Positions 20,901-29,679 are shown, counted from the stretch's first letter. The stretch is DNA of 64,000 nucleotides from CAVSWN01 sp963770995 (GCA_963770995.1 CAVYRS010000001.1:3844001-3908000), one strand, 5' to 3'. Translations and numbers: made by a program. The notes: generated by a model from the sequence alone, not told the origin.

Positions 20901-21195
20901 GTGGTACTGGTTTCCTTCCTTCTACAACGCGTACCGCAAAGGCGACTACGCCGGTGCGCTGGACATCGCGCACAAGATCAACCTGCCGGGCTTCTTCTAT
21001 ACGCACCTCGTGATCGCCGCCGCGTGCGGACAGCTCGGAGACGGCGCCGGCGCGAGCGAGGCTCTGCGGGAGCTGCTGGAGCTGAAGCCTGACATTGCCC
21101 TGGCCGCGCGCGACGTGCTGGGGACGCGGTACCCGCCCGATCTCGTCGAACATCTGATCGACGGCCTTCGCAAAGCGGGTCTCGACGTATTGTAG
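17946..21195 (+). CDS. Serine/threonine kinase with two tandem FGVAVLPF-TPR sensor modules; three frameshifts
   Basis: Kinase domain at residues ~10-270: glycine loop LGEGGMGEVF, VALKVL, catalytic HRDLKPAN, DFGLA, activation segment GTPAYMSPEQ. After a linker come two copies of a ~380-residue module. Copy 1 (about 18859-20015) opens FGVAVLPFKYSGGNADLAALAEG; copy 2 (about 20041-21192) opens FWVVVRPFKCAGSHPDVAALADG. Both continue with ARYV(M/I)EGS(I/L)R, GAH(L/V)WA(E/D)TY and TPR-like repeats, ending near HVIDGLRKAG and HLIDGLRKAG. This TolB-N-like/TPR half is known from acidobacterial kinases and cyclases. Frames change near 18858 (+1), 18935 (+1) and 19660 (-1); the total length agrees. No transmembrane helix is obvious. 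Confidence 0.78.
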
Positions 21196-21240
21196 GGCCG
21201 ACCCATGTGTCGGCCCGGGGCGGACACGGGGGTCCGCCCC
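21195..21240. repeat. Paired GGCCGAC / GGCGGAC hairpin repeat
   Basis: Two stem-loops: GGGCCGAC (21195-21202) with GTCGGCCC (21209-21216), and GGGGCGGAC (21217-21225) with GTCCGCCCC (21232-21240). They follow the kinase stop immediately and precede the truncated kinase fragment, so the element may mark a rearrangement point as well as a transcript end. Confidence 0.7.
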
Positions 21241-21246
21241 TACGTG

Positions 21247-21541
21247 GAACGCCGGTCAGATTGCCGAAGCACTCGAAGCAGCACACGCCGAAAGCATCAC
21301 GCACCGCGACCTGAAGCCATCGAACATCAGGGTCCGCGCGGACGGCACGGTCAAAGTGCTGGACTTCGGGCTGGCGAAAGCCGCGGCCGCGTCGGGTTTC
21401 GGCTCGGTCTTGGATACCGAAACGCGCAGCGCGCCGATGACCGAGCACGGGATGATCCTCGGCACGGCGCCGTACATGAGCCCCGAGCAGGCGCGCGGTC
21501 AGCCGGTCGATCGCCGCAGCGATCTGTGGGCCTTCGGCTGA
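21247..21541 (+). pseudogene. Kinase fragment: C-lobe start only (HRD to DLWAFG)
   Basis: A stretch without a start reads AGQIAEALEAAHAESITHRDL, then KVLDFGLAKAAAASG, GTAPYMSPEQARGQPVD and RRSDLWAFG before a stop at 21539-21541. This covers only the catalytic and activation segments of a Hanks kinase; the N-lobe and most of the C-lobe are missing. A hairpin repeat bounds its left end, and its right end meets an oppositely oriented kinase N-lobe. It is not expected to be functional. Confidence 0.75.
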
Positions 21542-21954
21542 CATTGGTGTACGACGCCTTGTCGATGCGCGAAATCGAGTGCCGCCGCGGCTTGTCCGAG
21601 GATGTTGAGCGCCTCGCCCGCCCCCATCCGCGGGCGCCGGGCCATGAGCTGCCGAAGCGTTGGCCCTTCCACATTCTCCATGGCGATGAAGACGACGTCG
21701 TTGTCGTACCCGACGTCATGCACGACGACAATTCCATGATGTGACAACGATCCGGCTGTGCGCGCCTCGCGCAAGGCGCTCTCCAGCGCGGCGGCGGGTT
21801 GGAGCGTTTCCGAACCCGGGTCCTCGACGCCTTCAACCGGTATGGTTTTGATCGCGACTCTGCGGTCGATGAGCGGATCCATGGCCTCGACAACGACGCC
21901 CATCGCGCCGCGTCCCAATTCGCGAATGACCTCGTATCGACCCACCCGCTGCAT
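21499..21954 (-). pseudogene. Kinase fragment: N-lobe up to the HRD motif, fused to antisense sequence
   Basis: Begins MQRVGRYEVIRELGRGAMGVVVEAMD (21952-21954; an in-frame ATG 12 bp upstream is possible) and shows the glycine loop RELGRGAMGVV, VAIKTI, SLSHHGIVVVHDV and FAHRQGVVH. Where RDLKP should follow, at about 21540, the sequence instead enters the antisense of the plus-strand kinase fragment and ends after ~20 unrelated residues. The catalytic loop and everything after it are lost. The break point is shared with the neighbouring fragment, suggesting an inversion or a deletion join. Confidence 0.75.
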
Positions 21955-22100
21955 GATGCTGCGCATTTTACGCGCAAGAGATGAGACAAGAAACTAACCA
22001 CACGGTCAAGTAATTCGCTTAGCCTGACGTACGCGATCTCACACACACGATCTGTTCGGATACCATCGCCGCGTCGTTATGGGAGAGTGACGGTTCGCGT

Positions 22101-24143
22101 ATGGCCAAGAGAACGCGATCGACGAAGCAGCGGCTGCCACGCGCGCGGCTGGCGGAGCAACGGCCGATGGAGCAACAGCCCATGCAGCAATTGCCGATGC
22201 AGCATCTGCAGCAACAAGCTCCCCTCGGCTCCTCGCCTCCAAGTGGAGGCAATCCTCCGCCGCATCTCCCCTCGCAACCCTCGCCGCCGACGCATCGGCC
22301 GCTGCGCGGCTATGCCTTCGACCCGAGTCTCGCGACGAAACTGGAGACGGCGCTCGTCAGCGAAATCACCTACAAGGTGCCGTGGGAGCCGCTCGAAGCC
22401 GGGCCCATTGGCAAGTATGTCGAAGTCGTGGACTTCGATCCGCCGACGGGCTGCTTCTACGCGCCGGTGAATCTCGATGATCCCGCCGTGCTCGCGCAGC
22501 AGGGGCTGACGCCGTCGGAAGGCAACCCGCAGTTCCATCAGCAAATGGTCTACGCCGCGGCGATGACGACAATCGAACGCTTCGAGCAGTCGCTGGGGCG
22601 CAAGGCGTTCTGGACCGATCGGTTCGCGCGGGGCAGCGTGGAAGGCACCGATCAATTCGTCGAGCGGCTGCGCATCTACCCGCATGCGCTGCGCATGGCG
22701 AACGCGTACTACAGCCGCAATCGCGGCAGTCTGCTGTTCGGCTATTTCCCGGCCACCGACGATCGCACGTCCGGCCAGTTTCCCGGCGGCATGGTCTTCA
22801 CCTGTCTCTCGCACGACATCGTCGCGCACGAAACGACGCACGCGCTGCTCGACGGCTTCCACGAGTACTTCATGGAGGCGACCAATCCCGACGTGCTGGC
22901 GTTTCACGAAGGCTTCGCCGACCTCGTCGCACTGTTTCAGCACTTCACGTTTCCCGAAGTGCTCGTGCACCAGATCGCGAAGACGCGCGGGGACTTGTCG
23001 GGGAGCGAAAACCTTCTGGCGCAGCTGGCCACGCAGTTCGGGCACGCGCGCGGCACGCACGGGGCGCTGCGCGACGCGATCGGGCGGTACGACCCGGTTC
23101 TGAAGAAATGGGTGAAACACGAACCGGATCCGTTCGAGCTCGACGACACCGTCGAGGTGCATGCGCGCGGCGCGATCTTCGTGGCCGCGGTGTTCGATGC
23201 GTTTCTGTCGATCTACCACAACCGTACGCGGGACCTGCTGCGGCTGGCCAGCGGCGGCACGGGGCTCGTCCAGGGTGAGCTGCACCCGGATCTGGTGAAC
23301 CGTCTCGCGCAGGAGGCCTCGAAGGCGGCGAGCCATGTGCTCAGCATGTGCATCCGCGCGCTCGACTACTGCCCGCCGGTCGACCTGACGTTCGGTGAGT
23401 ACCTTCGAGCCCTGATTACCGCCGACATGGACCTGATGCCGGACGACGAGCAGCGCTATCGCGTGGCGTTCATCGAAGCATTCCGGCGGCGCGGCATCTA
23501 TCCGCGCGACGTGCGGACGCTGTCCGAGGACAGTCTTCGCTGGACCAGGCCGGGCGAGGATCCGACGCTCGCGCCCGGGCAGATGAAGGAAATGTTCGAA
23601 CGGTTCGTCGAGGCGATCGGCCTGCGCCATCAGGTCGATCGCCTCCGCTACAAGAAGACGCGCGAGGACATCTGGAAGCAGACGCGTATCATCCGCGCCG
23701 AACTGCATGACGCCATTCAACACCAGGTCGCGAAAGCCGAATTGCTTCAGCGGTTGACCGGCCTGGCGCTGACGGGCGAGGACGTGCCCGGCGTGAGGGT
23801 GCATCGCGACGGAGCGCCGGTGTTCACCGTCCAGGCCTTTCGCGAGGCCAGACGGCAGCAGGGCAACGGCCAGGTGCTCAACCAGGTGTTCTTCACGTTG
23901 CTTCAGTCCGAACGGGTGGAACACGAAGGCCAGATCCAATGGATCCGCTGCGGCAGCACGCTGGTGATCGACCTCGACGACATTGGCATTTCATATGTCA
24001 TCGGCAAGGGCCTCCACGACGTCGAGCGGATCAAGCGAACGATTGCGTTCAAGGAAGGCGATACGGATGGCGCGTCGCTCGCCGCGACCTACTTCGGTGA
24101 CAGCAACGAGCCGTTTGCCGCCCTTCATCGTGTCGGCGCCTAG
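22101..24143 (+). CDS. HExTH zinc metalloprotease-like protein (gluzincin), 680 aa
   Basis: Intact. A Gln/Met/Pro-rich N-terminus (residues 1-70, with MEQQPMQQLPMQ repeats) is probably disordered. The centre holds a gluzincin zinc site: H243-E-T-T-H247 in DIVAHETTHALLDGF and E270 in AFHEGFADLVALF as the third ligand, a thermolysin-like arrangement. The C-terminal ~200 residues (from about DIWKQTRIIRAELHDAI) look like a separate helical and beta domain. No signal peptide is seen, so a cytoplasmic protease is likely. The MBL gene starts 18 bp downstream on the same strand, indicating an operon. I do not know a named system with this pair. Confidence 0.72.
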   Translation: MAKRTRSTKQRLPRARLAEQRPMEQQPMQQLPMQHLQQQAPLGSSPPSGGNPPPHLPSQPSPPTHRPLRGYAFDPSLATKLETALVSEITYKVPWEPLEAGPIGKYVEVVDFDPPTGCFYAPVNLDDPAVLAQQGLTPSEGNPQFHQQMVYAAAMTTIERFEQSLGRKAFWTDRFARGSVEGTDQFVERLRIYPHALRMANAYYSRNRGSLLFGYFPATDDRTSGQFPGGMVFTCLSHDIVAHETTHALLDGFHEYFMEATNPDVLAFHEGFADLVALFQHFTFPEVLVHQIAKTRGDLSGSENLLAQLATQFGHARGTHGALRDAIGRYDPVLKKWVKHEPDPFELDDTVEVHARGAIFVAAVFDAFLSIYHNRTRDLLRLASGGTGLVQGELHPDLVNRLAQEASKAASHVLSMCIRALDYCPPVDLTFGEYLRALITADMDLMPDDEQRYRVAFIEAFRRRGIYPRDVRTLSEDSLRWTRPGEDPTLAPGQMKEMFERFVEAIGLRHQVDRLRYKKTREDIWKQTRIIRAELHDAIQHQVAKAELLQRLTGLALTGEDVPGVRVHRDGAPVFTVQAFREARRQQGNGQVLNQVFFTLLQSERVEHEGQIQWIRCGSTLVIDLDDIGISYVIGKGLHDVERIKRTIAFKEGDTDGASLAATYFGDSNEPFAALHRVGA

Positions 24144-24161
24144 CCGACAGCAGGAGTTGTT

Positions 24162-25639
24162 ATGCCAGCCAAGAAGAAACCGAAGAAGGCTGCCGCGGCG
24201 CCGATCGTCGCACCCGGCAGCCCCAAGAAATTCCGGGCGCGCGTCCGGATGTACCGCCAGGGGCTCGGCGACTGTTTCCTGATCACGTTTCCGCAGAAGA
24301 CCGGGAAGCCGTTTCACGTGCTGATCGATTGCGGCGTCCTCGTCGGCACGGCAGAGAAGATGAAAGGCATCGTCGCGCACGTGCGCGACACGATCCGCGA
24401 CGGGAAAGCCGGCAAGGCTCGCGTCGACGTCGTTGTCGGCACGCACGAGCACAAGGATCACCTGTCGGGATTCAATCAGGCGCGCGACCTCTTCAACAAC
24501 GACTTCGATGTCGGTGCGGTCTGGCTCGGCTGGACGGAGAACCTCACCAAAGCGGACATCAAGAAAATCAAGGAGGCCAAAAAGAAGGTTGCGCTCACGT
24601 TGCGGGCCGCGCTCGGACAGCCCGCTGGCAGCGGCTGCCGGCGCGCCGTTCGGAGGCATCGACTCGCTGCTCGCGTTCAGCGAAGACGACGACACGACCG
24701 GGGCGGGAAAGATCGCCGAGGCGCTGGAGTATCTCAAGCTGCGCGGCAAGGATGCCGGCGATATCCAGTATCTCGAGCCCGGCGCCGGACCGCTCGAGCT
24801 CGGATGGTCTCAAAGGCGTCCGCGTGTACGTGCTCGGGCCGCCGCGGGATCCGATTCTGCTGAAGGGCAGTGAGGTCACCGAAGCGCACAAGAAAGACGA
24901 CGTGATCTATCACCTGTCGCGAATGGGTGACGCGGGCGTCGAGGCGCTTGGCGCCGCGGTATCGGCGCTGCCCGGCGCGAACGGGGATCGCTACCATCCG
25001 TTCACGGAGGAACATCGGATTCCGCGCGGGTCGCCGCACTTTGCCGGGATTCAGACGTTCGTCGCGAAAACCTACGACGATGTGTCGCAGGAGTGGCGAA
25101 CAATCGACCACGACTGGCTGAGGGCATTCGGCCAGCTCGCGCTCGATCTGGACAGCGACACGAACAACACGAGCCTCGTGCTCGCGTTCGAGTTCGTGGA
25201 CACGCGCGAGGTGCTGCTCTTCGTCGGCGACGCCCAGGTCGGCAACTGGCAGTCGTGGGCGAAGGTGAAGTACGACATTCCCGGGAAAGCCACGCCGATG
25301 CCCGCGCACGACCTGCTCGCGCGCACGGTCTTCTACAAGGTCGGCCATCACTGCAGCCACAACGCCACGCTGAAGAAGGGCGGCCTCGAGCTGATGCAGG
25401 ACGAGGACCTCGTGGCCTTCATCCCGCTCGACAAGGCGACCGCCAAGGCGCAGGGGAAGAAGGACGAGAACGGCGTACCAAAAGGCTGGGACATGCCGGC
25501 GGGTCCGCTGTTCAAGGCGTTGAAGGAGCACGCCAGCAAGCGCGTCGTCATCTCCGACGTGAAGGAGAAGCTGCCGCCGGAGGCGGTCAAGGCCGGCGTC
25601 GTCGCGACCGACACCTATATCGACTACTTCTTGAAGTGA
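24162..25639 (+). CDS. MBL-fold (ComEC/beta-lactamase-like) hydrolase coupled to the metalloprotease; two frameshifts
   Basis: A lysine-rich N-terminus (MPAKKKPKKAAA) is followed by RMYRQGLGDCFLITFP, as in ComEC-type MBL proteins, and LIDCGV. The metal-binding motif is T-H95-E-H97-K-D99-H100-L. Later metal-site strands are LLFVGDAQVG and KVGHHCSHNAT. The family includes phosphodiesterases and nucleases. Apparent +1 shifts near 24622 and 24805 split it; the total length (3n+2) fits two insertions. It lies 18 bp after the HExTH protease gene. A second, more distant MBL protein of similar style is at 42244. No membrane segment is seen. Confidence 0.75.
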
Positions 25640-25696
25640 TCCGCTCGGCTAGAGCGACATTTCCATGTAGCGGTTCGAGAGCCGCACATCGTCGTA

Positions 25697-25770
25697 CGTG
25701 GGGTCCGGCTTCAGCCGGACCTACACTGACGATCGTGTAGATGTAGGTCCGCGTAAAGGCGGACCCCACG
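25697..25770. repeat. Composite palindromic repeat (74 bp)
   Basis: Outer arms CGTGGGGTCC (25697-25706) and GGACCCCACG (25761-25770) are perfectly complementary. Inside are two smaller hairpins, 25702-25721 (GGTCCGGCT type) and 25746-25765 (GGTCCGC type), and a CCTACA/TGTAGG pair. It is intergenic between the convergent MBL and methyltransferase genes and could also stop transcription from both sides. Confidence 0.8.
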
Positions 25771-25791
25771 AACTACACCGATCGAAAAACG

Positions 25792-26496
25792 CTATAAGGC
25801 CTCGCGTCCCGCCACGAACGGCGCGCCGCTGCCGGCCGGTTTCGTCAACTGCAGCTCGAAGCCGATGCCGTCGGTGCGGAAACCGCAGGTCCTGAAACTG
25901 CTGTGCGAGACGAGCGTCATGAGGGTCTCGCGCGTGTAGGCGCGTTTCAACAGCACGAAGCGAAAGGTCAGGCGCGTCAGCGCGGCATTGAAAGCCGAGA
26001 GGTGCATGCGTTGCACTTCGTCCGCGATCTCCTCACGCGACGCGTCCTTGCGCAGGTCGTAGATCGACGCGTGGCCTCCCGGCCGCAACACGCGATGGAT
26101 CTCGTTCAAGGCGCCCACGGGATCGCTGAAGTTCTTGAACGCCGCCGAGCACACCACGCAGTCGAACGACTCGTCCGGAAACGGCATCGCCGACGCGTTG
26201 CCGTGGCGAAACGCGACGGCGACGTTCGCTCGCCGCGCGTTCTCGCTGGCGATGCGGACGAACGACTCGCTGATGTCGAGTCCCGTGACCGAATGGCGCC
26301 CCGACCTGGCGATCTCGATCGCGCAGAATCCGGGCCCCGGCGCAACCTCGAGCACGCCGCCGCCGTCCGGCAGGCGATCGATCACGGCGCGCGCGACGGT
26401 GATGAACCGCTGCCGGTCGCGGCCGGTGTTTTTCGCGTACCACGTGGCGATCGGTCCTTCCATGCCCAGGCCTCGGTATGCCTTCCGAGTTGTCAT
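25792..26496 (-). CDS. Class I SAM-dependent methyltransferase
   Basis: Intact ~234-residue protein. The SAM-binding motif I is VLEVAPGPGFCAIEIA; VTGLDISESFV follows, then FRHGNASAMPFPDESFDCVVCSAAF (motif II region) and LNEIHRVLRPGGHASIYDL. This is the UbiE/Methyltransf_11 pattern; the substrate is unknown. The start at 26494-26496 (MTTRKAYRGLGMEG) is preferred because AAAGAGG lies 7 nt upstream, whereas the longer in-frame starts fall inside the operator dyad. It is divergent from the PadR gene and shares the dyad with it, so PadR control is likely. Confidence 0.85.
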   Translation of the reverse strand: MTTRKAYRGLGMEGPIATWYAKNTGRDRQRFITVARAVIDRLPDGGGVLEVAPGPGFCAIEIARSGRHSVTGLDISESFVRIASENARRANVAVAFRHGNASAMPFPDESFDCVVCSAAFKNFSDPVGALNEIHRVLRPGGHASIYDLRKDASREEIADEVQRMHLSAFNAALTRLTFRFVLLKRAYTRETLMTLVSHSSFRTCGFRTDGIGFELQLTKPAGSGAPFVAGREAL

Positions 26497-26515
26497 CGCC
26501 GCCTCTTTGTTAGCC

Positions 26516-26537
26516 ATAGTATGTTTAGACATACTAT
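26516..26537. promoter_or_regulatory. Perfect 9+9 dyad, probable PadR operator
   Basis: ATAGTATGT (26516-26524), spacer TTAG, ACATACTAT (26529-26537): perfect inverted arms containing the ATGT...ACAT core common in PadR-type operators. It lies between the divergent methyltransferase and PadR genes, in an A/T-rich patch that stands out from the GC-rich surroundings. Confidence 0.75.
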
Positions 26538-26580
26538 AACTATTCATGCGATGTCAACGCCGCCGTGTAGGCTGTCTGCC

Positions 26581-27240
26581 ATGACCTCTCCGGCCCGTCC
26601 TCGATCGCCGTTGTGGTTGGTGGTGCTCTCGCTCGTCGCCGAAGAGCCGATGCACCCCTATCGCATGCAGACGCTCATCAAGGAGCGCGGGAAGGACGAG
26701 ATCGCCAACGTCGCCCAGCGCAACAGCGTGTATCAGACGATCGCCGCGCTGCGGCGGGCGGGGCTCATCAGCGTGCGCGAAACGGCGCGCGATGAGCGCC
26801 GGCCCGAGCGCACGGTGTATGACATCACGGAGAAGGGCAGGCGGACGCTTCAGGAGTGGATGCGGACCGTCCTCTCGACGCCGGCGCGCGATTTCCCCGA
26901 TTTTCCGGCCGCGCTGTCGCTCGCCGCCGGCCTCGCGCCCGGCGAGGTCCGCACGCTCCTCGAAGCCCGCATGCGCGCGCTCGAAACGCGCCTCACCGCG
27001 CTCGAGACGCCGATTCCCAACCTGCCGCGTCTGTTCCTGCTCGAGTCCGAGTACGCGGCCGCTCTCGTCCGCGCCGAAATTGCGTGGCTGCGCGGCATCG
27101 CGGCGGACCTGCGATCAAAGCGGCTCACGTGGAGCAAGAGCTGGCTCCGCCGCATCGCGGCGGAATTGGCGGCCAAACCGGTTCGACCGGAAAACCCCGG
27201 CGCCCCACGAACACGGACGCCTCATCGTCGTCGATCCTGA
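26581..27240 (+). CDS. PadR-family transcriptional regulator
   Basis: Intact ~219-residue protein. The N-terminal winged helix reads LWLVVLSLVAEEPMHPYRMQTLIKERG...NSVYQTIAALRRAGLISVRE, followed by the wing RTVYDITEKGRRTLQEW and a long helical C-terminal dimerisation domain typical of the larger PadR subfamily. Such proteins are dimeric repressors, often released by small molecules. The start at 26581 follows the operator dyad by 43 bp; a longer in-frame start at 26548-26550 is possible. The dyad and divergent arrangement suggest autoregulation and control of the methyltransferase. Confidence 0.85.
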   Translation: MTSPARPRSPLWLVVLSLVAEEPMHPYRMQTLIKERGKDEIANVAQRNSVYQTIAALRRAGLISVRETARDERRPERTVYDITEKGRRTLQEWMRTVLSTPARDFPDFPAALSLAAGLAPGEVRTLLEARMRALETRLTALETPIPNLPRLFLLESEYAAALVRAEIAWLRGIAADLRSKRLTWSKSWLRRIAAELAAKPVRPENPGAPRTRTPHRRRS

Positions 27241-27265
27241 TACAGTTCCGCGCGGGGAGGGTTCG

Positions 27266-28498
27266 ATGTCACGTGCAAGAAATCTTGTCGTTGCGGTAGC
27301 AGCGGCGTTGTCGGCGACGGCGCTCGGACAGACACCGGCAACCGGCGTCACCGTCTTCGAAGGCGCACGTGTGATCGTTGGCGACACGCGCGCCCCAATC
27401 GACAACGCATCGTTCATCGTCACCGGCGGCCGCTTCGGACAGGTCGGGAAAGCCGCCGACGTTCGCGTGCCCGCGGGTGCGACACGCGTGAGCCTCGCAG
27501 GCAAAACGGTGATGCCGGCGATCATCGACACGCACACGCATCTGAGCCAGACGCGCGAGGCCCTTACCGACGATCTGAGACGACGGGCCTACTTCGGCGT
27601 CGGCGCCGCGATGAGTCTCGGCCAGGACACGACGGACGTCGCCTACCAGGTTCGCGCGCAGACCACGCCGGGCCTGGCGCGATTCTTCACCGCGGGGCGC
27701 GGCATCACGGCGCCGGAACCCGGGCGCACGACCGCGCCGTACTGGGTGACGACCGCCGCGGACGCGCGCAAGGCGGTTCAGGAAGACGCCGCCAAGAAGG
27801 TCGACATCATCAAGATCTGGATCGACGATCGCAACGGCAGCGTGACGAAGCTTTCACCCGAGCTGTACACCGCGGTGATCGACGAAGCGCACAAGCACGC
27901 CATTCGCGTCATCGCGCACGTCTACACGCTCGAGGACGCCAAGGGCACGCTGCGCGCCGGCCTCGACGCGTTCGCGCACGGCGTGCGCGACAAGGACGTC
28001 GACGATGAATTCATCGGGCTGGTGAAGCAGCGTCCAAATCTCGTGCTCAACCCGAACATGCCCGATCGCGGCGTGGTGGCGAGCATCGACTGGTTGAAGC
28101 CGGCGCTGTCGGCGGCGGAGTTCGAGGCGCTGCAGAAGGCGAACACGAATCGACCCGAGGCCCAGGCCTTCTGGGGAATCCAGGGGCGGAATCTGGCGAA
28201 GATGAGCGCCGCCGGTGTCCGGATCGTCGTCGGGACGGACGGGAACACGCCGTATGCGCCGCATGTGGAGATGGCGGACATGGCCGCCGCCGGGATGACG
28301 CCGGCGCAGGTAATCGTCGCCGCGACGAGCAACGGGGCGCAGTTTCTGAAGATGACCGACACCGGCACGATCGAGCAGAGCAAGAGCGCCGACTTCATCG
28401 TCCTCGACGCGAACCCGCTGGACGACATCACCAACACGCGAAGGATTTCGTCCGTGTATCTGCGCGGGGCCGTCGTGGATCGTTCGTCGTACAAGTAG
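27266..28498 (+). CDS. Exported amidohydrolase (imidazolonepropionase-like)
   Basis: Intact ~410-residue protein with a signal peptide (LVVAVAAALSATALG). The composite-domain beta strands (VTVFEGARVIVGDTRAPIDNA) precede the metal motif IDTHTHLSQ (HxH), a metal-bridging Lys region KKVDIIKIWID, IRVIAHVYT for the later histidines, GTDGNTPY for the final aspartate and the C-terminal SADFIVLDANPLDDI. The amidohydrolase superfamily hydrolyses C-N bonds of cyclic imides, dipeptides or related substrates. GGGGAGG lies a few bases before the start. The stop overlaps the next gene's GTG by one base, so the two are co-translated. Confidence 0.87.
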   Translation: MSRARNLVVAVAAALSATALGQTPATGVTVFEGARVIVGDTRAPIDNASFIVTGGRFGQVGKAADVRVPAGATRVSLAGKTVMPAIIDTHTHLSQTREALTDDLRRRAYFGVGAAMSLGQDTTDVAYQVRAQTTPGLARFFTAGRGITAPEPGRTTAPYWVTTAADARKAVQEDAAKKVDIIKIWIDDRNGSVTKLSPELYTAVIDEAHKHAIRVIAHVYTLEDAKGTLRAGLDAFAHGVRDKDVDDEFIGLVKQRPNLVLNPNMPDRGVVASIDWLKPALSAAEFEALQKANTNRPEAQAFWGIQGRNLAKMSAAGVRIVVGTDGNTPYAPHVEMADMAAAGMTPAQVIVAATSNGAQFLKMTDTGTIEQSKSADFIVLDANPLDDITNTRRISSVYLRGAVVDRSSYK

Positions 28499-29679
28499 TG
28501 AAGATCCTCCTCACCGGACCTCTGCCGCCGCATCCCGGCGGCGGAGCGATCAGCCGCGCTCAACTCGCAGCGGGCTTCGCCAGGGCTGGCCACGGGGTCT
28601 GCGTCGTTGCGCCGATCACGGTCGAAGCTGCTCGAAACGGCGACGGCTTCGCCGAGGCGCACCCGGAACTGCAGGTGGTCCGGTACATCCTGCGCCACTT
28701 CGATCCGGCGCCGTTCCGTCCGCCGGCAGAGACGTTCCTTCGCGAGGAGAGGGAGCAGGTGCAATCGCTCGTCGCCTCGCTCCTCCGGAGTTTTGCGCCC
28801 GATCTCGTGGTCGTGGGACGGGAGACGTTCGCCCGGTACGTTCCCCAGCTGGCGCTCGGGGCCGGCGTGCCGTCCGTGCTGCTGGTACGGGGCAGTCCGA
28901 CCGGCCACATCCTGAACCATCGATTTCCGGAACCGGACGCGGAACAACTGCTGGCCGAGTTCCGCAAGGTGGATCGGATCATCGCCGTCGCGAAGTATCT
29001 GGAGCAGGGACTGCGCGCGCTGGGCTTCGACAACGTCGCGCACATTCCGAATGCGATTGACACGACGCAGTTCGTTCCACGTCCAAGAGATCAGAAGCTG
29101 CTGGGGGCGCTGCGCATCGACCCGGGTGCGATGGTGGTGCTGATTCCGGCCAATCTGAACGACAGGAAGCGGCCCGAAGACGTCGTGAGCTCGGCTCGCA
29201 TCGCCCTTCGCGAACGTCCCGATCTCGTGTATCTCTTTGCCGGCAGCGGCGTACTCCGAGAGAAAGTCGAGCGGCTGTGCGACGAAGAGGGTCTGAAGGG
29301 CCGTTTTCGTTTTCTGGGCTGGAAGGCCTACGACGAGATGCCCGCGCTGATGAACCTGGCGGACCTCGTCGTGGTGGCCTCGGAAGCCGAAGGCATGTCC
29401 CGCGCGTACATCGAAGCGATGGCGAGCGAACGTCTGCTGCTGGCCAGCGACATCCCCTCCGCGCGCGAAATCGTGCAGGACGGTGTGAACGGACTGCTGT
29501 TTCGGATGGGAGATGTCGAACACCTGGCGGCGCGCACGATCGAAGCGGCGGCGAGCTCCGCGCTCCGCGACCGCCTTGGACGGCAGGCGCGATCGACCGT
29601 GCACGCGATGTCGGTGGATCGGGTCGTGCCGCGCTATCTCCAGGTGTTCACGGAAACGATCGCCGCGGCGCGCCACTAG
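28498..29679 (+). CDS. Family 4-type (GT-B) glycosyltransferase
   Basis: Intact 393-residue cytoplasmic protein. It has N-terminal MKILLTGPLPPHPGGGAISRA (acceptor half), IPNAIDTTQFVP, and donor-half motifs LFAGSGVLREKV, RFRFLGW, and the EX7E element in EAEGMSRAYIEAMAS, followed by GVNGLLFRMGD. These retaining enzymes transfer a sugar from a nucleotide donor to glycan or lipid acceptors. The GTG start overlaps the amidohydrolase TAG. The next gene encodes a PaaK/CapK-like protein, a pairing seen in exopolysaccharide loci, so a role in a surface glycan is inferred. Confidence 0.87.
   Translation: MKILLTGPLPPHPGGGAISRAQLAAGFARAGHGVCVVAPITVEAARNGDGFAEAHPELQVVRYILRHFDPAPFRPPAETFLREEREQVQSLVASLLRSFAPDLVVVGRETFARYVPQLALGAGVPSVLLVRGSPTGHILNHRFPEPDAEQLLAEFRKVDRIIAVAKYLEQGLRALGFDNVAHIPNAIDTTQFVPRPRDQKLLGALRIDPGAMVVLIPANLNDRKRPEDVVSSARIALRERPDLVYLFAGSGVLREKVERLCDEEGLKGRFRFLGWKAYDEMPALMNLADLVVVASEAEGMSRAYIEAMASERLLLASDIPSAREIVQDGVNGLLFRMGDVEHLAARTIEAAASSALRDRLGRQARSTVHAMSVDRVVPRYLQVFTETIAAARH

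Noticed and set aside
22077..23939. A 620-codon minus-strand open frame
   Set aside because: It is antisense to the HExTH protease gene, whose zinc motifs are clear; the shadow has no domain.
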